DNA from: Poseidonibacter lekithochrous
Lineage (GTDB): Bacteria; Campylobacterota; Campylobacteria; Campylobacterales; Arcobacteraceae
DNA: 64,000 nt
NCBI RefSeq assembly: GCF_013283835.1
Contig: NZ_CP054052.1
Location: 3,286,001 to 3,350,000 of the forward strand
Direction of reading: 5' to 3'
How positions within the stretch are numbered: position 1 is the stretch's first letter; each line of letters starts with the position of its first letter. The position numbers and the translations under genes are program-made. Shown piece after piece: positions 47,281-56,742 of the stretch. Under the pieces are notes generated by a model. It had not been told where the DNA came from, ran no database searches, and saw only the letters and a list, made by a program, of their open reading frames with translations.

Positions 47281-49434
47281 CTACTTTGTCGTAAATACTT
47301 CATTTTTTGGTCCATCAACAACAACTTGCCCATTTTCTACAATAATAACTCTATCAACCAATTGAAGTAAAGAAGTTTTGTGAGTAACCACAATCAAAGT
47401 CTTATTATCAACTATTTCTTTCATTTTCTTAATAAATGATTTCTCAGTTTGTCTATCCATTGAGTTAGTTGGCTCATCAAGCATAATAATATTAGGATCA
47501 GAGATTAAAGCTCTTGCTAATGTTACAGATTGTCTCTCTCCACCTGATAAACCTTCACCTCTCTCACCTACTAATAAATCATATCCAGCTTCATGTTTAC
47601 CTAGAAATTCATCTAGTCCTGCAATTTTTGAAACTCTTAAAAGTTCTTCATCAGAAACATATTGTTCCCCAATAGTTAGGTTATCTTTAATTGTACCCAT
47701 GAATAAAAATGGTTCTTGAGGAACTGAACCAATTGCATGTCTTAAATCAGTTGGGTCAATTTGTCTAGTATCTAAACCATCCACTAAAACGGAACCTTTT
47801 GTCGGTTCGTATAAATTCATAATTAATTTTAAAAGAGTTGATTTTCCAGAACCAATTTTTCCTAAAATAGCAACTCGCTCACCTTGTTTAATAGTAAGAT
47901 TAATATTTTTTAGAGTTTCATGATTTTGATCTTTATAAGAAAAATTAAGATCTTTTAACTGAATACTACCCTTTAGATTTGGTCTACTAATATAACTTTT
48001 ATTCTCTTTTTCAACAGGCATTTTCATAATTTCATCAAGATTATTTAGAGATAACATTGTTTTATCAAACTTAATTATCATTCCAACTAATTGAGAAACA
48101 GGAGCAATTACTCTTCCATTTAATATCATCGCGGCAATGATTGCACCCATTGTAATTTCACCATCTTGAGCTAAATAAACTCCACCTGCAACAATAGCAA
48201 TGTTAGAAAACTGAGAAATAAAAGCAGTAAAATAAGTAATACTTTGAGATAAAAAATGACTCTTATCAGAATAATGTACTGTTTTATTAATCGAATTATC
48301 CCAATGTGTTTTCATTCTATTTTGAGCTTTTACACTTTTAATAATTTCTAATCCAGATACTGCTTCGATTAAAGTTGTTTGTTTGATCTGTTCTTCTTTT
48401 ACAGATTTTTCAATTAAGGACTTTAAAGGTTTTTGCATATACCAAGATAATAAAATAGAAATAAGTACCGTAAATACTGTGATATAAGCAAGTGGCCCTG
48501 CTATATAAATTATTACTACAATAAAAATCAATACAAAAGGTAGATCAACAACAGCCGTGATTGTGGCACTTGTAAAGAATTCTCTAACACTTTCAAAAGA
48601 CTGTAATCTACTAATAAACTGCCCTGTTGAAGAGGGTTTTGCATCCATTTTAATATTTAAGAGATGATTAAAAATCATATTAGACATTACCGTATCTGCT
48701 CGTTTACTAGCAATTCCTAAAAAATGGGATCTTAAAACTTTTAGTATAAAATCAAAAACCATAACAATAGTAATTCCAAAAAATAATACCCATAATGTTT
48801 CAATTGCATTATTTGGTAAAACTCTATCATAAACATTCATTGTAAAAAGAGGTGTAGCTAAAATAAAAATATTAATAAATAAAGATACAATCATTACTTG
48901 TTTGTAAATACCTTTATTTCTGAACATTGTTCCCCAAAACCATTCTTTTGGATTTTCAACAACAACTTCTTTTTCAATTCTATTATTAAAATTGTATTCT
49001 GGTTTTATAATAATTACTTCACCATTAAACTCAGATTCTAGTTTAGAAATAGACATACTTGTTTCACCAGTACTTAGACCTGGCAAAATTACACTTGCAG
49101 TATCGTTTTCTAAATCATAGTCAAGTAAAACACAGGCTCTATTCTTTTTTAGAATTAAAACAGAAGGTAAAGCAAGTTTTGTAATGTCATTAAGATTATT
49201 TCGTTTTACAGTTTTAGTTATTAAACCAATTTTTTGAGCAGCTTCTTGGAACATAGATATGTTCATTGAAGTATTATGAATAGGCAACCCAAAAGTTACA
49301 GACTCTGCAGAAGTCTCCCTTTTGTGATACTTAGACAAAAAAAGTAGACAACCAAGAAGGTCATCTACTTTTCTTCTGTCTTTTAGATTTTTTAATGTTT
49401 CATTTCCAATTTGCGTTGAATCATTATTTTCCAA
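47281..49434 (-). CDS. Type I secretion ABC exporter with C39-like domain (LapB-like)
   Basis: 717 residues. The N-terminal domain (about 20-155) has the fold pattern of a C39 peptidase-like domain but shows no catalytic Cys in the expected position, as in LapB and HlyB, where it binds substrate instead of cleaving it. Six helices (about 175-445) and the nucleotide-binding domain follow: Walker A GKIGSGKST, signature LSGGERQSVTLARAL, Walker B NIIMLDEPT, H-loop VVTHKT. It powers export of the giant adhesin. Located between the TolC and HlyD genes. Confidence 0.95.
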   Translation of the reverse strand: MENNDSTQIGNETLKNLKDRRKVDDLLGCLLFLSKYHKRETSAESVTFGLPIHNTSMNISMFQEAAQKIGLITKTVKRNNLNDITKLALPSVLILKKNRACVLLDYDLENDTASVILPGLSTGETSMSISKLESEFNGEVIIIKPEYNFNNRIEKEVVVENPKEWFWGTMFRNKGIYKQVMIVSLFINIFILATPLFTMNVYDRVLPNNAIETLWVLFFGITIVMVFDFILKVLRSHFLGIASKRADTVMSNMIFNHLLNIKMDAKPSSTGQFISRLQSFESVREFFTSATITAVVDLPFVLIFIVVIIYIAGPLAYITVFTVLISILLSWYMQKPLKSLIEKSVKEEQIKQTTLIEAVSGLEIIKSVKAQNRMKTHWDNSINKTVHYSDKSHFLSQSITYFTAFISQFSNIAIVAGGVYLAQDGEITMGAIIAAMILNGRVIAPVSQLVGMIIKFDKTMLSLNNLDEIMKMPVEKENKSYISRPNLKGSIQLKDLNFSYKDQNHETLKNINLTIKQGERVAILGKIGSGKSTLLKLIMNLYEPTKGSVLVDGLDTRQIDPTDLRHAIGSVPQEPFLFMGTIKDNLTIGEQYVSDEELLRVSKIAGLDEFLGKHEAGYDLLVGERGEGLSGGERQSVTLARALISDPNIIMLDEPTNSMDRQTEKSFIKKMKEIVDNKTLIVVTHKTSLLQLVDRVIIVENGQVVVDGPKNEVFTTK

Positions 49435-49456
49435 TCTATACCTTTATTTAAAATTC

Positions 49457-51277
49457 CTAGTGATATTTTGCATATAATTTTTGATGTTTATCTACATTGT
49501 CGATATAAGGTCCACCTGCTTTTATAGCTTCAGGTAAATTTGATAATGCAATTTTTGCTTCTTTTATTGAAGTAAATATACCATAAAGAACCTTTGCACT
49601 TTTCATTTCAGGTCCAAATTCATAAGTAAATGAAGAGCCTTCATCTAAGCCTCTTTCATTAACATAATTTTTAGCTTGAGATAAACCATTAGTTGTAGCA
49701 ATATTAATTGTATAGTTTTCTGATGATGTATTTAAAAATGCTGGTTCATCCTCGCTAGAAGTTTCCATACTAGAATCAGCAAGTAAATCTTCTTCAGGAG
49801 ATTTTTCTGTACTTTCATCTAATTCAAGTTCAGCTTCTTCAATTTTCTCTTTTTCAGACTCATTAGCTAAATCATCACCTAATAAAGCACTTAATTCATC
49901 AGAAACATCTTCTTCTTTTGGAATCATTTCTTTTTTGTTTTCTATTTTTTTATCTTGAGAAACAATACACGCTTTAACATCTGATTCCAAAACTGATTTT
50001 GTAAGAGTAGATAATGAATTTAATAAAGTATAATAATTTGAGTATAATTCAAATTCTCTGTTAACTAAACTTTTTTCAGCTTCATATAAAACTGTTTGAG
50101 CATCTAAGATATCAACAAAAGTTCTAGTACCAGATTCAAATTCACTTTTATATACTTCTACAATATTTTCATTTGCATATACATATTTTTTTAGAATTTC
50201 TATTCTTTCTTTATTTTTTTTGTATCTTTGATAAACTACTTTTACTTCTTCAACAACTTTTTTAGTAATTGAATCTAATCTTTCTTTTTGTTCTGATAAG
50301 AAAACATCTTCTTGTTTAGAAACAGCATGATCTCCACTACCATTATAAAGATTCCAAGCTAAAGTAATTCGACCAAAGGCTTGATTTTCAACACCCTCTT
50401 CATTTAATGATAAATCATTATCAGTTATAGCTTTTAATTCAAGATTTAACGTAGGTAAAAATGCAGCATCAGCTTGTGCTATTTTTTCTCTTTGAGCTTT
50501 AATTCTTTCGATTTGCTCTTGAACTTCATAATTATTTAATACAGCTTGTCTAACTGTTTCTTGTAATGTTTTTGGAATATGTAATTCATTAATTGAAGGT
50601 CTACACTCTTTTCCATCAGATTCCATACCAACATATCTTTTAAATGTGCTGTTTCGTGAACTTTTAATATCTCTTTCTTCAAGATATTTTTCTTTTACAA
50701 AACTAAGTTTTGATTCTACTTGATATGTTTCTAGGATTTCACCACTTATTGCTTCTTTTTCTTTTGCAATTGCTAAGTTTTCTTCATTTGTTGCAATCAT
50801 TACTTGAGTTAAACCAAGAAGTTCTCTATATTGAACTAATCCTGTATATGCATTGATTGTTTGAAAAATTACATCATCAATATTTTTATCTGTTCTATAT
50901 TTGTTTGCTAAATTGTTGTATTCTGCTTCTCTTACTTGACTAGGAGTTAAATCACCATCATATAAAATCTGATTAAGAGCAATACCAAAATTGTATCCAT
51001 CTTCTTGATCTGAGCCATCAGAGTTAGCAGATGTTTTATCATATTGCTTATCAGAAGTACTTTGTTCAACTCTACCATCTAAATCAATTCTAGGGTAGAA
51101 ATTTCCTTCTCTTTCATCAATATAATATTTAAAGGCATCTTTATTCTTTTTCTCAGCAATAACTTCTGGATTCTTTTCTAATACTCTTTGCACAGACTCT
51201 TTTAAACTTAAGCCGTATAACGAAGATGAAGCTAGAAAAGAAAGACATGTAAATTTAAATAGTTTTTTAATATACAT
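49457..51277 (-). CDS. TolC-family outer-membrane protein with C-terminal SPOR domain
   Basis: 606 residues. A signal peptide (FTCLSFLASSSLYGLS) and a TolC/LapE-type efflux domain up to about residue 430 (SLKESVQRVLEKNPEV, later YEAEKSLVNREFELYSNYYTLLNSL). An acidic linker of about 90 residues rich in Glu/Asp/Ser comes next. The last 75 residues (NYTINIATTNGLSQAKNYV, YGIFTSIKEAKIALSNLP) resemble a SPOR peptidoglycan-binding domain. It provides the outer-membrane pore for the adhesin and, in LapA-like systems, the structure in which the adhesin's N-terminus is retained. First gene of the leftward secretion operon; AGGAGAA lies 5 nt before the ATG. Confidence 0.9.
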   Translation of the reverse strand: MYIKKLFKFTCLSFLASSSLYGLSLKESVQRVLEKNPEVIAEKKNKDAFKYYIDEREGNFYPRIDLDGRVEQSTSDKQYDKTSANSDGSDQEDGYNFGIALNQILYDGDLTPSQVREAEYNNLANKYRTDKNIDDVIFQTINAYTGLVQYRELLGLTQVMIATNEENLAIAKEKEAISGEILETYQVESKLSFVKEKYLEERDIKSSRNSTFKRYVGMESDGKECRPSINELHIPKTLQETVRQAVLNNYEVQEQIERIKAQREKIAQADAAFLPTLNLELKAITDNDLSLNEEGVENQAFGRITLAWNLYNGSGDHAVSKQEDVFLSEQKERLDSITKKVVEEVKVVYQRYKKNKERIEILKKYVYANENIVEVYKSEFESGTRTFVDILDAQTVLYEAEKSLVNREFELYSNYYTLLNSLSTLTKSVLESDVKACIVSQDKKIENKKEMIPKEEDVSDELSALLGDDLANESEKEKIEEAELELDESTEKSPEEDLLADSSMETSSEDEPAFLNTSSENYTINIATTNGLSQAKNYVNERGLDEGSSFTYEFGPEMKSAKVLYGIFTSIKEAKIALSNLPEAIKAGGPYIDNVDKHQKLYAKYH

Positions 51278-51496
51278 TTATTCTCCTATGATTTTAACAA
51301 ATACAAATATAATTTTAAAAGTTACTTTATTGAATTTCGTCTTAATAAGTGGTTAATTTTTACAAAAACATACGCTTTTCTTAAAATTTAATGAATTATA
51401 CCATAAATAATAAAAAAAAAGATCATTTATTATGTATATAAGTAATGTCAAATCATAAATATTATAAGATGAATAATTATTAAAAAAAGGTCCTTT

Positions 51497-52210
51497 ATGG
51501 CTGAAAATCATGAAAATCAAAATCTTTCTAACATTCTTAAAAAATTAACTATTTTATATATAGAAGATGAACAAAACATCAGAGAAAATGTAAAAAAAGT
51601 TTTATTACTTTTATGTGAAAATGTTTTTGATGTAGAAAGTGTAAATGATGCCAAGTCCATACTAGAAAACAATCGTATTGACATTATAATTTCAGATATA
51701 AATCTACCAGGAGAAAATGGTTTAGATTTTATTGAAAGTATTAGAACAGTTGATAAGATTATTCCGGTTATTTTACTTAGTGCTTATACTGATACAAAAT
51801 ACCTATTAGCCGCTACTAAACTGAAATTAATTGACTATTTAACAAAACCAATTGACTTTAAAATACTTAATAATGCTTTACATAAATGTGTTCAAGATAT
51901 TGTTGATAGTTCAAGGTATATAATATCTTTTTCAAAGAAAATTCAATATAACGTTTTATATAAAAAATTATATGATAGTCAATCAGAAATCGAAATTACA
52001 TTAACTGCAAAAGAGCTAGAATTATTAGACTATTTAATTCTACATAGTAACAGAATTGTTTCTCAAGATGAATTAAAAAACAATATATGGAAAGACTCTT
52101 TTGACGCTACAGATTCTGCTTTAAAAAACCTACTAAATAAACTAAGAAAAAAAATTGGTAAAGAATCAATTATTAATATTTCTGGGGTTGGATATCGCTT
52201 AGATATTTAA
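51497..52210 (+). CDS. OmpR-family response regulator divergent from the secretion operon
   Basis: 237 residues. The receiver (about 15-130) has the acidic cluster IEDEQN, the phospho-acceptor Asp in IIISDINLPGENG and the Lys in YLTKPIDF. The winged-helix domain (about 160-237: LTAKELELLDYLILHSNRIV, SALKNLLNKLRKKIG, ISGVGYRLDI) is of the OmpR/PhoB type. The ribosome binding site AAAGG precedes the ATG by 8 nt. It is divergent from the tolC gene over a 219-bp region and has no adjacent kinase; the soluble kinase at the far end of the locus could be its partner. It may control the adhesin system. Confidence 0.88.
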   Translation: MAENHENQNLSNILKKLTILYIEDEQNIRENVKKVLLLLCENVFDVESVNDAKSILENNRIDIIISDINLPGENGLDFIESIRTVDKIIPVILLSAYTDTKYLLAATKLKLIDYLTKPIDFKILNNALHKCVQDIVDSSRYIISFSKKIQYNVLYKKLYDSQSEIEITLTAKELELLDYLILHSNRIVSQDELKNNIWKDSFDATDSALKNLLNKLRKKIGKESIINISGVGYRLDI

Positions 52211-52453
52211 TTAAAAGTTATTTAAAAATAATTATTTAATGAGTATTATTTTCCATTACTTTTACAATAAAAATATTGTATATATACGTTATTAATGATG
52301 TTATTAACAATTATTTTATTCTACACATTTTCCTAATCTACATAATAGATAATTATTTTAGTTTTTAGAAATTATATTTTGTAAATTTTACAAAGCTTTG
52401 AATAGTTATTTATGATTTAATATTGAATTAATTTGAAAAAATAAGATTTTTGG
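52211..52453. other. AT-rich gene-free stretch
   Basis: About 240 bases between the response regulator and the tRNA cluster. I see no reading frame with a ribosome binding site and no strong hairpin beyond the one next to tRNA-Cys at its right end. Confidence 0.5.
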
Positions 52454-52469
52454 ATTATCATTTGATAAT
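52437..52469 (-). terminator. Probable terminator of the first tRNA cluster
   Basis: ATTATC and GATAAT (52454-52459, 52464-52469) form a 6-bp stem that includes the last base of the encoded CCA. On the minus strand it is followed by a T-rich tract (CTTATTTTTTC). The equivalent place after the second cluster carries a degenerate version. Confidence 0.45.
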
Positions 52470-52544
52470 GGAGGAGCTAGTCGGACTCGAACCAACGCAT
52501 ACCGGATTTGCAATCCGGGGCATTACCAGCTTTGCTATAGCTCC
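52469..52544 (-). tRNA. tRNA-Cys(GCA), copy 1
   Basis: 76 nt including an encoded CCA. Acceptor GGAGCTA pairs with TAGCTCC, discriminator U; the anticodon loop reads TTGCAAA with anticodon GCA; the T arm has GGTTCGAGTCC. Transcribed leftward behind tRNA-Ser and tRNA-Leu. Confidence 0.95.
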
Positions 52545-52597
52545 AATTAAATAAGAATAAATCACAACAGTTAAAAAAAGATGATTTATTTAAATTA

Positions 52598-52686
52598 TGG
52601 CAGAGAGTGGGGGATTCGAACCCCCGGAGGCGTGAACCTCGCCGGTTTTCAAAACCGGTACATTCGACCAACTCTGTCAACTCTCT
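52598..52686 (-). tRNA. tRNA-Ser(TGA), copy 1
   Basis: 89 nt with encoded CCA and the long variable arm of a class II tRNA. Acceptor AGAGAGT pairs with ACTCTCT, discriminator G (as usual for tRNA-Ser); the anticodon stem CCGGT/ACCGG encloses TTTGAAA with anticodon TGA. Confidence 0.95.
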
Positions 52687-52705
52687 AGCAATAAATTTTG
52701 TATAG

Positions 52706-52792
52706 TGGTGCGAATGGTCGGAATCGAACCGACACTCCGAAACCGGAATTGGATTTTAAGTCCAACGCGTCTACCTATTCCGCCACACTCGC
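52706..52792 (-). tRNA. tRNA-Leu(TAA), copy 1
   Basis: 87 nt with encoded CCA and a long variable arm. Acceptor GCGAGTG pairs with CATTCGC (one G-U), discriminator A; the anticodon loop has TAA between GGACT and AATCC. First tRNA of the leftward cluster. Confidence 0.95.
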
Positions 52793-52838
52793 ACTATTTG
52801 GTAGTCACTAAGAAGTGTTCTTCTTAATTTGGACGGGA

Positions 52839-52867
52839 ATTATAATAGGTTTTTTTCCTTTTGTCAA
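52839..52867 (-). promoter_or_regulatory. Consensus promoter of tRNA cluster 1
   Basis: TTGACA (52862-52867), 17 bp, TATAAT (52839-52844) on the minus strand: both hexamers are perfect. About 40 nt of leader with the inverted repeat AAGAAG/CTTCTT precede tRNA-Leu. Confidence 0.9.
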
Positions 52868-52994
52868 TTAAAAATAGATTAAATTTTGTTTTTTTTGTGA
52901 ATTTGTAAAATATAAGTATATAAGACAATATAAATATAGTTTTTGTATTTTGATTAGGTTTTTTAGTATTTGAAATTATCAATTGAGAATGAAA

Positions 52995-53070
52995 TGGAGG
53001 AGCTAGTCGGACTCGAACCAACGCATACCGGATTTGCAATCCGGGGCATTACCAGCTTTGCTATAGCTCC
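52995..53070 (-). tRNA. tRNA-Cys(GCA), copy 2
   Basis: 76 nt, apparently identical to the copy at 52469-52544, offset by exactly 526 bp; anticodon GCA and encoded CCA. Confidence 0.95.
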
Positions 53071-53126
53071 AATGTAAATAAGAATAAATCATAACAGTTA
53101 TAAAAAAGGATGATTTATTTAAATTA

Positions 53127-53215
53127 TGGCAGAGAGTGGGGGATTCGAACCCCCGGAGGCGTGAACCTCGCCGGTTTTCAAAACCGGTACATTCGACCAA
53201 CTCTGTCAACTCTCT
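53127..53215 (-). tRNA. tRNA-Ser(TGA), copy 2
   Basis: 89 nt, same sequence as the first copy as far as I can compare by eye; anticodon TGA, encoded CCA. The offset to copy 1 is 529 bp because the tRNA-Cys/Ser spacer here is three bases longer. Confidence 0.95.
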
Positions 53216-53234
53216 AGCAATAAATTTTGTATAG

Positions 53235-53321
53235 TGGTGCGAATGGTCGGAATCGAACCGACACTCCGAAACCGGAATTGGATTTTAAGTCCAACGCGTC
53301 TACCTATTCCGCCACACTCGC
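53235..53321 (-). tRNA. tRNA-Leu(TAA), copy 2
   Basis: 87 nt, same sequence as the first copy as far as I can compare by eye; anticodon TAA, encoded CCA. First tRNA of the second cluster. Confidence 0.95.
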
Positions 53322-53367
53322 ACTATTTGGTAGTCACTAAGAAGTGTTCTTCTTAATTTGGACTGGA

Positions 53368-53396
53368 ATTATAATAGCTTTTTCTTTTATTGTCAA
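53368..53396 (-). promoter_or_regulatory. Consensus promoter of tRNA cluster 2
   Basis: TTGACA (53391-53396), 17 bp, TATAAT (53368-53373) on the minus strand. The hexamers equal those of cluster 1 but the spacer sequence has diverged. Confidence 0.9.
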
Positions 53397-53501
53397 GGGT
53401 TTTTTGAAAAACTTTTCAAATTTACATATCTCACCGTTTTCTTAATAGAATAAATGTATAATATCTGCAATTTAATATGTACATATATAAAAGGATAGAC
53501 A

Positions 53502-55190
53502 TTGAGAAGTGATGAAATAAAAAAAGGATTTGATAGAACACCTCATAGGTCACTATTAAGAGCTACAGGTTTACAAGACGAAGATTTTGATAAGCCATTT
53601 ATTGGGGTAGCAAACTCATTTATTGAGTTAATCCCAGGACACTTTTTCTTAGATAAAGTATCTGCAATTATAAAAGATGAAATCAAAAAAAATGGATGTG
53701 TTCCATTTGAATTTAATACTATTGGTGTAGATGACGGTATTGCAATGGGTCATGACGGGATGTTATTCTCGTTACCTTCAAGAGAACTAATTGCAAACTC
53801 TATTGAAACTGTAATGAATGCACACAAATTAGATGCAATGATTGCAATTCCAAACTGTGACAAAATTGTTCCAGGTATGATTATGGGTGCATTAAGAGTA
53901 GATGTTCCTACTGTATTCGTATCAGGTGGACCAATGCAAAAAGGTCACACAAAAGACGGTGTTCCAATTGACTTAGCAACTGCTTTTGAAGCTGTTGGTC
54001 AACATGAAGCTGGTGAAATGTCTGATGAAGACTTAAAAGATATCGAGTGTAATGCATGTCCAAGTGGTGGTTCATGTTCTGGTATGTTTACTGCAAACTC
54101 TATGAATACATTAATGGAAGCTATGGGTATTGCTCTTCCAGGAAATGGAACAATCTTAGCTTTAACTCCTGAGAGAGAAGTATTATATAGACAAGCTGCT
54201 AGAAGAATTTGTGAAATTGCTAAAGATGAACAAGCAAGAGAAAAATTCAAATTAAGAAATATTCTTAATGAAAATGCAGTAAGAAATGCATTTGCTGTTG
54301 ATATGGCAATGGGTGGTTCTTCAAACACTGTATTACATATGTTAGCAATCGCAAGAGAAGCAGATGTAAACTTTAACTTAGAAGATATTAATAAAATCTC
54401 TAAAAGAGTTTCTCATATTGCTAAAATTTCTCCATCTTTATCTACTGTTCACATGGAAGATATTAATAAAGCTGGTGGTGTAAACGCAGTAATGAAAGAG
54501 ATGAGTAAAAGAGGCGATGATATTTTACTTGATAACTTAACTATTATGGGTGAATCAACTTTAGAAAAAATTGCTGACGCTTATATTAAAGATACAAATA
54601 TTATTCATACTATTGATAATCCATATTCTGATGTTGGTGGATTAGCTATTTTATATGGTAACCTAGCTGAGCAAGGTGCTGTAATTAAAACTGCTGGTAT
54701 CACAGGTGCAAGAGCACTTTCTGGTAAAGCTGTATGTTTTGATGGACAAGCTGAAGCTATTGCTGGAATCATTGGTGGTAAAGTTACTCACGGTGATGTT
54801 GTAGTAATTAGATATGAAGGTCCAAGAGGTGGTCCAGGTATGCAAGAGATGCTTGCACCTACTTCATTAATCATGGGTATGGGTATGGGTGACACTGTTG
54901 CTCTTATTACTGATGGTAGATTCTCTGGAGCTACAAGAGGTGCTTCAATTGGTCACGTATCACCTGAAGCTGCTGAAGGTGGAATGATCGGATTATTAGA
55001 AGATGGAGATATTATTAACATTGATGTTGATGCATATTTATTATCTGTAGATTTATCTGATGAAGAAATAGCTAAAAGAAAAGCAAACTTCACTCCTATT
55101 AAAAAACCACTAAACTCAAAGTGGTTAGGACAATATAGAGCACTAGTTACGAATGCAAGTTCAGGTGCTGTTTTAAAAACTGACTTATAA
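53502..55190 (+). CDS. ilvD: Dihydroxy-acid dehydratase
   Basis: 562 residues, normal for IlvD. Iron-sulfur cysteines are in PNCDKIVPG and [18 protein letters not shown]; the C-terminal part has [14 protein letters not shown] and [20 protein letters not shown]. It converts 2,3-dihydroxy-isovalerate (and -methylvalerate) to the 2-keto acids in valine and isoleucine synthesis. The start is a TTG with AAAGGA 7 nt upstream. TATAAT (53457-53462) preceded by TG is the likely extended -10. A hairpin follows the gene. Confidence 0.97.
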   Translation: MRSDEIKKGFDRTPHRSLLRATGLQDEDFDKPFIGVANSFIELIPGHFFLDKVSAIIKDEIKKNGCVPFEFNTIGVDDGIAMGHDGMLFSLPSRELIANSIETVMNAHKLDAMIAIPNCDKIVPGMIMGALRVDVPTVFVSGGPMQKGHTKDGVPIDLATAFEAVGQHEAGEMSDEDLKDIECNACPSGGSCSGMFTANSMNTLMEAMGIALPGNGTILALTPEREVLYRQAARRICEIAKDEQAREKFKLRNILNENAVRNAFAVDMAMGGSSNTVLHMLAIAREADVNFNLEDINKISKRVSHIAKISPSLSTVHMEDINKAGGVNAVMKEMSKRGDDILLDNLTIMGESTLEKIADAYIKDTNIIHTIDNPYSDVGGLAILYGNLAEQGAVIKTAGITGARALSGKAVCFDGQAEAIAGIIGGKVTHGDVVVIRYEGPRGGPGMQEMLAPTSLIMGMGMGDTVALITDGRFSGATRGASIGHVSPEAAEGGMIGLLEDGDIINIDVDAYLLSVDLSDEEIAKRKANFTPIKKPLNSKWLGQYRALVTNASSGAVLKTDL

Positions 55191-55198
55191 CAACCAAT

Positions 55199-55236
55199 AA
55201 ATCGAGGCTTCGCGCCTTGGTTTATATTAACTTTTT
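55199..55236 (+). terminator. Probable terminator after ilvD
   Basis: A 10-bp stem with two G-T pairs (55199-55208 with 55214-55223) and a TTCGC loop, followed after eight bases by CTTTTTA. The G+C-rich stem with its TTCG loop stands out in this AT-rich region. Confidence 0.6.
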
Positions 55237-55310
55237 ATTAACTATTGATTGAAAAATAGTTTACATTTATACCCTACAATTATTTAATCAAAAATTCAAA
55301 AGGATATATT

Positions 55311-56729
55311 GTGAAGAAAAAACTTTTGTTAGCTTCCACTTTAATCGCTAGTCAACTATTCGCAGAGTCAATTAACTTTGATATGATGGAAAAAAATCCA
55401 ACTAGAGTTGCCCCAAATTCTGCAAACCAAATTTTATCTTTTAATAATAGTATTAAAAAATCAATGAATTCAATTGTAAATATTTCAGCAAAAAGACATG
55501 TTGATGCAAGTACACAAAACTTACCATTACAAATGTTTAATGATCCATTTTTCAAAAGATTTTTTGGAGACCAATTTGGTAACCAGTTTAAACAAAATAG
55601 AGTACAAAGATCACTAGGTTCTGGTGTTATTGTTTCTAAGAATGGATATATTGTTACAAATAATCATGTAATTGAAAATGCAGAAGAAATCTCTGTAACT
55701 ATTGGAACTGATACTACTGAATATAATGCAAAATTAATCGGTAGAGATTCAGATAGTGATATTGCTGTAATCAAAATTGAAGCAAAAAACTTATCACCTA
55801 TTAAACTAGGACATTCTAAATCACTTAAGATTGCAGATATGATTTTTGCTATTGGTAATCCATTTGGTATCGGTAGTACGGTAACTCAAGGTATTATTTC
55901 AGCATTGAATAAAAATAAAGTTGGAATCAATAGATATGAAAACTATATCCAAACAGATGCTTCTATTAACCCAGGAAACTCTGGTGGAGCTTTAGTAGAT
56001 TCTCGTGGTGCTTTAATTGGTATTAACACTGCTATTATTTCTAAATCTGGTGGAAACAACGGAATTGGATTTGCAATTCCGGTAGATATGGTAAGAGATG
56101 TAGTTAAAAAACTAGTTTCTGATGGTAAAGTGACAAGAGGTTACCTTGGTGTTTCAATTAGTGATTTAGATCAGTCATTAGAAAAAGTTTACAATCATAA
56201 AAAAGGTGCTTTAGTTTTAGATGTATCTCCTGATTCTCCTGCTTCTAAATATGGTCTTAAAAGAGGTGATTTAATTTATACAATCAACTCTAAAAAAATT
56301 ACTGATAGAACTTCATTACAAAATGTTGTTGCATCATTTAAACCAAATCAAAAAGTTGCTATTGAAGTTGAAAGAGATAAGAAAAATATCAAATTAGACA
56401 TTGTATTAGGAAATAGAGATTCTCTTGTTCATGTACAATCTAACAATGGTAGAGTTCTTGGTGGATTAAAACTAGCTGCAATTGATGTAAATATGAAAAA
56501 ACAATTTAGATTAACTCCTGATGCAAGTGGAATTTTAATCTCTGATGTTGCTCCTAAGTCAAAAGCAGAAAAAACTGGTTTCCAATCAGGAGATATTATC
56601 ATTCAAATTGAAGATATTGAAATTAAAAACTTTGCAAACATTGAAACAGCATTAACTAAATACAATAATAAACACAAAAGAGTATATGTTAATAGATATG
56701 GTCAAACAATTCTATTCGTAACTAAATAA
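55311..56729 (+). CDS. htrA: Periplasmic serine protease/chaperone, HtrA/DegP family
   Basis: 472 residues from a GTG start with AAAGGA 7 nt upstream. A signal peptide (KKKLLLASTLIASQLFAES) is followed by a trypsin-like domain: His in TNNHVIENA (about 118), Asp in DSDIAVIKI, Ser in NPGNSGGALV (about 224). Two PDZ domains follow (about 270-365 and 385-470). It degrades or refolds misfolded periplasmic proteins. The ArsR-like response-regulator gene begins within about 15 bases of its stop, so protease, regulator and kinase probably form one operon, an arrangement also found in other Campylobacterota. Confidence 0.96.
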   Translation: MKKKLLLASTLIASQLFAESINFDMMEKNPTRVAPNSANQILSFNNSIKKSMNSIVNISAKRHVDASTQNLPLQMFNDPFFKRFFGDQFGNQFKQNRVQRSLGSGVIVSKNGYIVTNNHVIENAEEISVTIGTDTTEYNAKLIGRDSDSDIAVIKIEAKNLSPIKLGHSKSLKIADMIFAIGNPFGIGSTVTQGIISALNKNKVGINRYENYIQTDASINPGNSGGALVDSRGALIGINTAIISKSGGNNGIGFAIPVDMVRDVVKKLVSDGKVTRGYLGVSISDLDQSLEKVYNHKKGALVLDVSPDSPASKYGLKRGDLIYTINSKKITDRTSLQNVVASFKPNQKVAIEVERDKKNIKLDIVLGNRDSLVHVQSNNGRVLGGLKLAAIDVNMKKQFRLTPDASGILISDVAPKSKAEKTGFQSGDIIIQIEDIEIKNFANIETALTKYNNKHKRVYVNRYGQTILFVTK

Positions 56730-56742
56730 AGGATTCGTCATA

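Larger units (their letters stand above)
52469..53373 (-). repeat. Tandem duplication of the tRNA-Leu-Ser-Cys cluster
   Basis: Two units of about 380 bp (52469 to about 52849, and 52995 to about 53378) each hold promoter -10, leader, tRNA-Leu, tRNA-Ser and tRNA-Cys. The tRNAs and leaders look identical, while the short spacer between Ser and Cys and the flanks differ slightly. The 145 bp between the units (about 52850-52994) is AT-rich and contains the -35 of the first promoter. Confidence 0.9.

Noticed and set aside
52477-53209. Short minus-strand frames across the tRNA cluster (for example 52477-52680 and 53003-53209)
   Set aside because: They lie on tRNA genes and read through cloverleaf sequence; they are duplicated only because the cluster is.
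20936-53400. Prophage or integrative element carrying the adhesin locus
   Set aside because: No integrase, transposase, phage gene or terminal direct repeat is visible; tRNA proximity alone is not enough.
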